Under the pieces are notes generated by a model, which made no database searches, had not been told where the DNA came from, and worked only from the letters and a program-made list of their open reading frames with translations. A stretch of 64,000 bases of DNA, taken from assembly GCF_964204645.1 (NCBI RefSeq), contig NC_134032.1:6751175-6815174 (forward strand), written 5' to 3'. The stretch's first letter is position 1, and each line of letters starts with the position of its first letter. Of this stretch, positions 55,366 to 64,000 are shown piece by piece. Both the position numbers and the translations under genes were made by a program. This DNA comes from Tubulanus polymorphus. Its lineage: Eukaryota; Nemertea; Palaeonemertea; Tubulaniformes; Tubulanidae.

Positions 55366-56075
55366 AATTACGTCTCAATGACGTCTTTTTGCACATTTTG
55401 TTGGCGTCAATCTAACGTCATCCTATAACCTCAACTTAACGTCATTTTCAACGTATATCTAATGTCATTAATAGTCATCCTACAACGTTTATTCCAACGT
55501 CATTTTCAACGTATATCTAACGTTATTTTCAACATATATCTAACGTAATTTCATGTCGTGTATGGTAGTAGAGATTATTGTCAAATCCTCAAATAAATCA
55601 AATGTGTCACATCAAGGCAATTAGCAATACAATTGTTACGGACATATGTGACACATAGACCCGACTGGATAATTCAAAGGTGGCATCGATAAATTAAGCA
55701 CTGCATGACCTAATTGATCAAAAATTACGTCTCAATGACTTCTTTTTGCACATTTTGTTGGCGTCAATCTAACGTCCTCCTACAACCTCAACTTAACGTC
55801 ATTTTTAACGTATATCTAATGTCATTAATAGTCATCCTACAACGTTTATTCCAACGTCATTTTCAACGTATATCTAACGTTATTTTCAACGTATATCTAA
55901 CGTAATTTCATGTCGTGTATGGTAGTAGACCTTATTGTCAAATCCTCAAATAAATCAAACGTGTCACATCAAGGCAATTAGCAATACAAATGTTACGGAC
56001 ATATGTGACACATAGACCCGACTGGATAATTCAAAGGTGGCACTGATAAATTTAGTGCTGCATGACCTAATTGAA
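55366..56075. repeat. two ~361-bp tandem copies rich in AACGT
   Basis: Copies begin AAAATTACGTCTCAATGAC near 55362 and 55723. Each contains many spaced AACGT words (for example CTAACGTCAT and CAACGTATATCTAACGT), separated by about 20-30 bp. The copies differ by only a few bases, so the duplication is recent. No gene. Confidence 0.85.
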
Positions 56076-56149
56076 AATACAGATTAAACAATTATATTTA
56101 TATTGAAGAATTTATATTTAATAAAGGTATAAAAGTCTTATAAAAGATA

Positions 56150-56385
56150 CATGTACTTGTAATCAACATGTTTCTAAAAAATAATTTATACAAATTTCTC
56201 TCACATCTATGCAAAATTGTCTTATGTAGCCCTATACAGCATTAACTTGCAATCAATATGTTTCTTAAAAATTATCTCTACAAATTTCTCTCACATAACC
56301 CTATACAGCATTAACTTGCAATCAACATGTTTCATGAAAATCATCTATACAAATTTGTCTTATATAGTTAACTTACGAACAATAT
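56150..56385. repeat. three ~65-bp tandem repeats
   Basis: Units contain CAGCATTAACTTGCAATCAA, then ATGTTTC and ATCTATACAAATTTCTCTCA. Diverged, no coding role seen. Confidence 0.7.
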
Positions 56386-58194
56386 GTATCATAAGTTGTT
56401 TGATTGCTCAAGAATCTGACAATTCACTGCCCCTGAACCAAGTTCACAGTTGTGAATTAGGGTTAAAATTAGTTCATTTTTAATGAGTGAACTCTCAGTC
56501 AAATCTTAATTCAGAACTGTGGAACTGGGTCCAGGTTAACAGATACCATTACCAAACCTTGAAAACTCTTTACATTCATTGAACATGTCACGAAGTACAA
56601 CTTTGCAATTGTTTGTGGTTGCAAAAAAATGCATCGGTACCAATGTAAATAGACAAATTGTATAATACCTAATTGCGACGGATGCCTTATCACAGCCAAA
56701 AATGGTTTTATTTATGGTGCATAATTAAGAAAGCATAATTGTTGGGTAGATACTAGAAAAGCGACTCAACTTATCGAACTGAACAGTTGATGGTGCGAAT
56801 GATACTAGTCGCTCCCAACACTACGGCACTTACAATCTGTTAAGGCTCTTTTCGAGCCTAAAATTACTGGATTCCCTCTACGGATGAACGGATGTACGAA
56901 AAGTAACGCAATAGCCCGACGGACAATCAGTGCAGTAGCCTGCTGGGACTTAAGTCCCAAGTGGTCAGTATCTAAACAAATTTTTCTGCTAGCTTTATAC
57001 ACATACATAACATTAACTTGCAAACAATAATATGCATCTTACGGAACAAATTTGATTGTATTAGAGAATTGAATTTAAGAACATTCCTATTAGTATGGCC
57101 ACACAAAGAAATACCCTAGTTTCTCATCAGATCTTTTTCTGGAAAGTGATTAGGGCGAGCGAATTTTATTTTTATTGCTTTTTTTAGATAAAAGAAGTTG
57201 AAATAAAAAGCTCATCCTGAGACTTGAAGAGACACGGGAGGGAAGTTTTTATTTACTAATGCCAAACAAATACCAGTAATGCAAGTAGAACATATGCAAA
57301 AAACTTAATTTATATTAAGAAGCTCCCTTAACCTATAAAATAAAACTATAATGTCACATTTAATCGAAACTAAGACAAACATTTTCGCTATTTTACGCTT
57401 CTTCGAAATGATTTAAGATGAAATGAACCTGCCGCTGTTGTTGTCACCTAAAATGTGGATTAGCGGACTATATAAACGTCTGCAGAAAAAAACCCACTGT
57501 CTTACATTATACAGCTATACGGGCGGGTGGGTTTTAACTTTAATAGAAAAAAATTAAGATTTATGCTTAGCCGATGCGGGCGAGTGTATTTGGCTTTTTA
57601 ATTTTTATTGGGGACTTTTTTATGACGCGGGCGACATTTGACTTTCTGGAGAAACTAGGGTACTTCTTTGTGTGGCCTAACATTGATGAACCCAGTCCCA
57701 CAGATACATCGACCTGATATACTGCCTATATCATAAATCACCTTTGTGGGCATAAAGCTGGGGTTTACTGTAGTTTAAAATGTATATTGTACCGGTAATT
57801 GTTTGATTGCATTAATTGGTTGAAATACTAGATATGGCAAAATCGATGACAATACGTAAGAGTAATTTTCTATCAAGCCAAACAAATGCAGACCAGACCA
57901 CCTGAAATCTCTAATTTTGAGTGGTTTTCACAAAAAAGAGAAATTTCATAAATAGTAGTTTGATTCAACATGAACTAGAAAACCATTCAATAAGAGCAAT
58001 TATTTTGAAATTTTGGATAGTATATTGAGCTCTAAGAAACAGTTAAAATCTACTATGAAATAATAGTTGTAGTCAAGGTCAGCAAAAAATGGCCATATGT
58101 CAATCAAATACTGATACTTACAAAAAAAACTTGCCATTAAATGTCCGTAAAAATTTAAAAAAATACAAAGTACTTCTGTAAGGCAATATGTCAA
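56386..58194. other. host DNA with a partial dispersed repeat
   Basis: No gene recognised. A fragment of the dispersed repeat family lies at about 56835-56970 on the minus strand, ending GCTGGGACTTAAGTCCCAAG. Confidence 0.4.
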
Positions 58195-59008
58195 ATAGAA
58201 CTAGGGGTCCAGGGACACCATGCCCACTTAGGAAGTGGGTTGAAATGCTCAACAAACAGAAAATATTCAATACTAAGAAATGATAAGTTATTCGGCTATT
58301 CAACGCCCCTAGTGACCATATACAAGTACCAATGACCTTGAAACTCACCGCAATCATAGAACATGTCACGAGCTACAATTTGGCAATTCATTGACTAAAA
58401 GTCGAAACCTGTCGATATTTTCCTCAAAAAACCTTTTTTCATCTACAAATGAGGACTGATGACACTTAGATGGCTGCCGATTGCGTCACGCTTGACTGAT
58501 CAGAGAATCTGTCTGATATGTTTTAGAGCCTTTCTTAAAATATAACCATCACGGATTTCAATGAAAAATGGCAAACCATTCGGAAGCTACAGGTCTCGGA
58601 ATTCGGGGCAAAAATGACCGTGTTGGGCACAAAAAAGGTCACACGACGGCCATCTTGGGTCCAACCGACCCAATTTTTCGTAAGATGGTGCACCATGGGG
58701 GGATACAAATATATGTGAAAGATTATGATAATTGATCCAAGCGTTTTCGAAATTTCCCTTGATAACTTCAAAAATGTGTAAAAAGTGCTGATTTTGGCGA
58801 ACAACAATGACTGCCAGTCAGCCATCTTGATTCTGAGTTTTTGGCAGAAGATGTATCTAGGGTAGATACATGTATAAACCAAAGATCAAGACAATCCATT
58901 AAGCATCTTCAAAACTTCCCAAAATAACTGAATTCTGTTTACGGACGGACGGACGACGAACAAAAAGTGAACGCAATAGCCCGCTGGGACTAAAGTCCCA
59001 AGTGGGCT
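58195..59008 (-). repeat. dispersed repeat family, copy 3
   Basis: Reverse orientation. It ends at 59008 with GCTGGGACTAAAGTCCCAAG, and its other end is GGTCCAGGGACACCATGCCC near 58205. Unlike copy 2 it has only one ~148-bp unit at its 3' part and no hAT insertion. It aligns along its length with 25087-25690 plus 27200-27345. Confidence 0.8.
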
Positions 59009-59075
59009 TAAAATCACTTTCCTCTCCTATGCTCCATCACAGTCACCAGCAACTTGTCTGTTTTGTTGAAGCTGC

Positions 59076-61888
59076 TTATTTTTTGGATTTGATTCGGTCA
59101 CCGGCATATTTAAAAAAGTCTTTCATGACATTGTCAATGTCCTCGATTAGGATGTTTTTTAGACCAGGGACTTTGAAAACCGCATCTAAAATAGAGTTTA
59201 TAATTGTCTAAATCAGTCCATTAAAACCGGGTATTGGTATTTGATAAAAAGCATGATAAACACGCATATACATATACATATTCTCAAGCATACATTTGGC
59301 ATGAATGTGTGCAATCATTCAAAAATTAGTCTAAAACTTAATTTTCTCAAATTAATAATATGATTATTATTCATTAAAGTGCAATATTTCATTGTACATG
59401 TATAACAAAGGTCTATTAATCACTTTAATTTGCTGAAGTGCATGAATTTTTAGTACATTACTTCTAACAACACCTGCTAACTTCAGGCTCTTAAACGACT
59501 CTTTTTCTCCCCTCCCCATCCAGTTATGATTTATCGTCCGTAATAAGTTCCAAAAGAATCCGCTTCGTTGATTCTTTCACTGAGGCTCCGGCCCCTTAAA
59601 TGGAGAGACATGAAACCTATAAAACAAAAGATTTAGATATATAGAACATTTTATTAATACCATCAATAATTCATTAAAAATCAAATCTAGCATGAAAAAT
59701 TACAATTTTAATCTGAACAGTGCTATCAGTATCATATTGATTTTTTTTTCAGTAACATTTCATTGAAATATGAAAGAAAATGTTCAAATTAATCAGTAAT
59801 CAACAGTAAGACCTTCAGTAGCATCTTTCTAGTTCTGTTCAAATTAATCAGTTATCAACATTAAGACCCTCAGTAACATCTTTCATATTTCTGTCTGTAT
59901 GCATCAAACAAATCAAATCAGTATTTCTCGTTATAAAATAGTAACAAAATACTGAAAATCAGGAAAAGTTGGCAGCTCTGAGGAAGAGTGTTTTCTTACC
60001 ATTTTTTGCCGAATACTCTGTGCTCATTTTACGCTCTAAATCAACTAGTTCAGCTCTGTTCCTTAAAGGAATTGCAATATTTTCTGGCAAATCGGCTTTC
60101 TGACACACGCTTTCATTATTCATTTGGTTTATCAACTTTTGAATTACCTAAGCCTGGCACTTTTGTTCGGTTTTAATATCCATCAGCAATTCAATGACTT
60201 TAGTTTCGAAACCTTTGAAAAAAAGACATTAAACTGTATAAACCTAAGATTTATTTATTTTGAACTGTGGGCCACATTACATCAAATTTTGGCTCAAATT
60301 AATTTGAAACCACTTCATGAGTATGAATATGATTAAATTTCTGAAAGCAGATTATTTTGTTCAGGTTTGTGCACTTTCATCACAATGTAAAGCTGAACCT
60401 TTTATTTTAGGCTTTAATTAAATTATATATTCATGCAGTGTATCAAAACAAGCTAAAATTAAAGACCATTTCAATTCAAATACCTTGGAGTGAATGAACT
60501 GGGGTTACTGGTGTAGATGACTGCAGTTGTGATGTAACTGTAGTCCTAACTGGTGGAGGTGGTGTGTTAAATACTGTTTGTACTGGATTTGGTGATGATG
60601 ATAGGGCCTATAGTTGATTTCTTTGCAGTATGATATTCTTCGTCGTCATCACTTTCATCAGATTCCATGTACTTGGGGTTGCGACTCCAAAAAAGTTTTG
60701 ATACAGACATACATTTGCCAATGGATTAAAAGCTTTAAATCAAAACGTATTACAAAATGTGAGCTTGAGGCGTAACAATTGCAGTTTCATGACAGTCTTG
60801 CAATTCTTAAGAAAAACTCATGGCTTTAATATCAATTGCCTCGACATTTATTGACATCAATGTACTACATGTACTTAAAAAGAAATTTTAACTGCAATAT
60901 AAATTTACAAGCATGTAACAGCTCTTTCTCTCCGAGGGTGAAGCCAAGTGATATGTCTCAAGATATCAAGTGATGCCCAAAAAAATTAATAAATACCGAC
61001 GTTTACATGACACTTTGCAAGGTTCATCCTCGATATCTGTTGCAAGATCAGACGTTACAGCAGCACGCTCGAGTTTATCTATAACTTTTTCATACATATC
61101 TGAAATAAATTTCAAAAACAACCTCCGAATCAGTAACATCATGGAGTAAAATGATCCATGAAATAATTAAGTCATTCCAATCGTAAGCATTGTTGAGTCA
61201 TTGTTGAAAACACAGTGGCCATGACCCGGGCAATGTCAAGACTGTCAACAACAGATGATCAGGAAAATAATTCGACCGAATCAACAAAAATGGCGGAGTA
61301 TTCAAACCAAGGAGAGCGGTCGTCATCCAACATGTTATCTATAAGATCGTTGTATTAATTTTTGTTGAACAAACTAGTTTCAGTAGCCTCTAAAAACCAA
61401 GTTTGGGTTGTTCTAGAGAATCACGTGATTTAAAGCTCGCCAGCGATTAGCCAGATGTCATATGGTTCGCAGCGAAAATCGCGGACACACTTTGCGGATA
61501 TATTTGCCGCGAAAATATCAAACATGCTTGATCGGTGCGATTTTCGTATGCGACAGATCGCACGCGGAAATCGCCTGCAGCCGACCAAACACACTACGAA
61601 TTCCGGTGTGAAATCTATAATCGCAGATGCTGTGCGAATAAAATTGCATAGTGTGTTCGGGGCTTAAGGTTATTTTTAGACTTACCGCTTTCATATATCA
61701 CTCTTATATCATACAGCTCCCAAGAGTGGAGGGGCGGTAGGTCCCGCGCCAAGACCATTCTTTTTAATTGCTGCTTAGTCTTTTTCGGTGGCCAAAAACA
61801 TTTCTTCTGGTGGTCAAAGATACATTCTTTCGGGACAATATCCATTGAATGGTCTTCAAATTCAACCAATAAGTCGGTCAAGATTTCT
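59076..61888 (-). pseudogene. DUF4806-type multi-exon gene copy
   Basis: Leftward exons, each with plausible splice sites. 61888-61686: 'LVEFEDHSMDIVPKECIFDHQKKCFWPP' and 'WELYDIRVIYESG', then donor GTAAGT. 61099-about 61007: 'YEKVIDKLERAAVTSDLATD'. 60684-60484: 'YMESDESDDDEEYHTAKK', then in another frame a Pro-rich stretch. 60147-60000: 'LPENIAIPLRNRAELVDLE', then donor GTAAGA. 59616-about 59460: 'KRILLELITDD' and 'HNWMGRGEKESFKSLKL', in different frames. 59185-59076: 'LKNILIEDIDNVMKDFFKYAG' to a stop. The order matches DUF4806 proteins (an EVVP/WP N-terminal domain, then a C-terminal DUF4806). Frameshifts in two exons suggest decay. The first exon is not identified. Confidence 0.65.
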
Positions 61889-62209
61889 CTAAAAAAAATT
61901 AATGTCGGTAGTTTGATAATCTCAACACATGGCGCACGGAAAACTGAACATGTCGGAAAAATTGGAGATTTTGTCGGTACGTACTAATTGAATGGTACCT
62001 TATTGTTATTTTGTAAAATACAGCCTTTTACTATGGAAACATTACTTTCACTGTGGATGAAAAACTAGGAAATGAACTCTTTTGTTGCTATAGATTCGTA
62101 TATAAATTCTTAGAATCGAATGGATTAATGGACATATCATTAGGGTTTTCTGTTATTTCACAGAAAACCCTATTGATATCCGCGTGATTATTATTATTAT
62201 TAATATTCA
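61889..62209. other. no supported gene
   Basis: Probably upstream intron of the DUF4806-type gene. No motif is seen. Confidence 0.35.
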
Positions 62210-62480
62210 CAATTCATTATTTTGGTTTTGTCGCCCGCGACAATTCATTATTTTGGTTTTATCGCCCGCGATAATTCATTATTTTGGTTTTATCGTCCGC
62301 GACAATTCATTATTTTGGTTTTATCGCCGCGACAATTCAATATTTTGGTTTTAACGCCCTCGACAATTCATTATTGTGGTTTTATCGCCCGCGACAATTC
62401 ATTATTTTGGTTTTGTCGCCCGTGACAATTCAATATTTTGGTTTTGTCACCCGCGACAATTCATAATTTTAGTTTTGTCC
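62210..62480 (+). repeat. 31-bp minisatellite
   Basis: About nine units of CAATTCATTATTTTGGTTTT followed by (A/G)TCGCCCGCGA, with small length differences. All frames through it are repeat-derived. Confidence 0.9.
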
Positions 62481-62579
62481 CCGTGGTTTTGTCGGAACAT
62501 TAAGTTTTTTGGTTGAACAGTGTGTTTAGGTCGTTTTGGAAATTTACTCGGTCTGGTATATTTTGGATTACTGTGTATG

Positions 62580-62830
62580 TCATTTGTCAGGACATTAAAC
62601 AGAAGACGACTTAGGATACTACCTTGCGTGACTCCACTAGTTAGACCGTCTCATTCCAAGATGAGGCGTCCCGTTGATTTTGGTTACAAGTTTCCGTTCA
62701 GAGATAACTGCTGAGCCATTTGGGCGACCTATCATTGATACTGTTTCCTAATAGCCTCTTTAGTAATGGCTGATGTTGAGCCTTATCAAATGCTTTGTTG
62801 AAATCCACCGTTGAACAGGATTCTAAGACT
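62580..62830 (-). pseudogene. LINE reverse transcriptase relic
   Basis: Minus strand: 'STVDFNKAFDKAQHQPLLKRLLG', 'SPKWLSSYL', then in shifted frames 'SGVTQGSIL'-like and 'LLFNVL'-like sequence. This is RT block 3-4 of a LINE different from the one at 51.3-54.1 kb. Only about 250 bp survive. Confidence 0.75.
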
Positions 62831-64000
62831 GTGCAGAAAAACCGTTATCGCTGCTTCGCAGCTATATTTTGTAATTAATATTTTAAAATTCGAACTGGAA
62901 TATTTTTGAACTGGGAACTCTTTAAACTTGTTGTATATTTCACTGTATGCTGCGATGAGTTATTTAAAATTTAAGAAATTCAAGCTAGTGATAAATTCAA
63001 CTGCGATATATTTGAGCTGTGCTATAACTTAGTATTAATTTAGTGTTAATGAACTGTTAATTTGGTAGGCTAGTATTTATGAATTAGAAATTGTGACTGG
63101 CCTACTTGGCTGTGTGTGCAGGATTTGAAGGGATGCATTATAATATTTTTGGCTTTAATCTAAAAGATTATGTAGAAGAGGGATTGCAATGTAACTGCTG
63201 TTTGATGTAGGAAAAAGTAAGCATTTAGCTGTAACATTTGATAGAGGAGTGTATGATACGAATCCAGCTAACTTGCTGACCAAATGAATACCAAGGTGAG
63301 CAGATGACAATGGATAGGAAAAACAGTCAGTATGGGACATTCTACAAAAATTGTGAAATTCGGGTTCTAAAATAGTATAATTTTTTAAATAGTGAAATCA
63401 TTTGAGAATTTGAGAAAATTATACTCTTACGTACGCTTACATCTGGGAAAAATTTCCCTGCTAGGGCATTTTGCATAAGTGATGTGCATGAGCATCAACA
63501 CACCCCCAGACGATCCGAGTCTTCGGTGTTACTGCACAATATGGTTACCAGAAAAAACTTTCAGGAATTTTTAAAATAAAATTTCGCTCTGGATTACTAG
63601 TGTATTACGTGTATGATGTTATTAATAAGTTTTTTTAATGAATATCTGGCATCATTTTGATTATGTGGTTCTCATAAACTATTGTAACTAGTGCTATTTT
63701 AGAAAATTTGAGAATAAATTAGAAACTGCGTCAAAATACTTGTTCTATATGACATTTACTATGTATTGCCATTTTTAGCTATAGTAGGCGAACAGATTTC
63801 AGATAATGTATTTTCAACAGGCTTCCTATAAGTTTTAAGATAAAAGAATCAAAATGAGTAACACCAAGGACTGGCCGGTATCACCTAAGACATACTACAC
63901 CAAGGACATCACAGAACCTAACCGTATAAGCATAGGAGTATTGATTTAATTTTGATAAAACGATAATGTATTTTTCTCAAAGATGATCATTTCCAACATT
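62831..64000. other. host DNA, no supported gene
   Basis: AT-rich, with no gene, RNA or repeat that I can support. Confidence 0.45.

Noticed and set aside
61455-61667. 70-codon rightward frame with CGCGAAAATCGC words
   Set aside because: Simple sequence bias with CGC/GCG words and no motif; it partly overlaps the last coding exon region on the other strand.

Overview
The window is animal nuclear DNA, most likely from a marine invertebrate; the lineage cannot be fixed from the sequence. The evidence is spliced exon remnants with GT/AG sites, LINE, hAT and Mutator-type transposons, a DUF4806-type gene, satellites, and a large integrated virus-like element. No bacterial-style operons with ribosome binding sites are present outside that element.

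The main object is an 18.3-kb Polinton/Maverick-type (adintovirus-like) element at 2882-21182. It is far more AT-rich than its flanks. It has ~458-bp terminal inverted repeats (TIRs) starting AGTAATAGGGG and a 6-bp target duplication CATGTA at 2876-2881 and 21183-21188. It carries a 1340-aa protein-primed family B DNA polymerase, a penton-like protein, a double-jelly-roll-type major capsid protein, an FtsK/HerA-type packaging ATPase (frameshifted), a retroviral-type integrase with chromodomain (one premature stop), an HNH endonuclease and about ten small or membrane proteins. Genes run rightward from 3230 to 14941 and leftward from 20107 to 15131, converging on a small repeat array. Nearly every start codon sits directly behind a T-rich tract and ATAAATG, a start-proximal promoter-like signature. 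Each TIR is itself a ~266-bp imperfect palindrome. Several genes are broken by stops or frameshifts, so this copy is decaying while the polymerase and capsid genes remain open.

Right of the element the DNA is mostly repeats: a 61-bp satellite (22.65-23.65 kb), a dispersed repeat family seen also at 1.1-2.0 and 58.2-59.0 kb, a hAT remnant nested in it (25.7-26.7 kb), and a spliced leftward gene remnant (30.2-31.6 kb). At 34.3-46.6 kb a PHD-finger-containing transposase-like gene has been amplified into a tandem array, with two units of exactly 2176 bp; its copies share lesions that let the duplications be ordered. A second hAT remnant sits inside the first copy.

From 48.5 to 51.3 kb there is a Mutator-like transposon with 23-bp TIRs and an uninterrupted 605-aa transposase frame. 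It is followed by a decayed leftward LINE (51.3-54.4 kb), AACGT-rich tandem duplications (55.4-56.1 kb), a leftward multi-exon DUF4806-type gene copy with frame lesions (59.1-61.9 kb), a minisatellite (62.2-62.5 kb) and a second LINE reverse transcriptase relic (62.6-62.8 kb).
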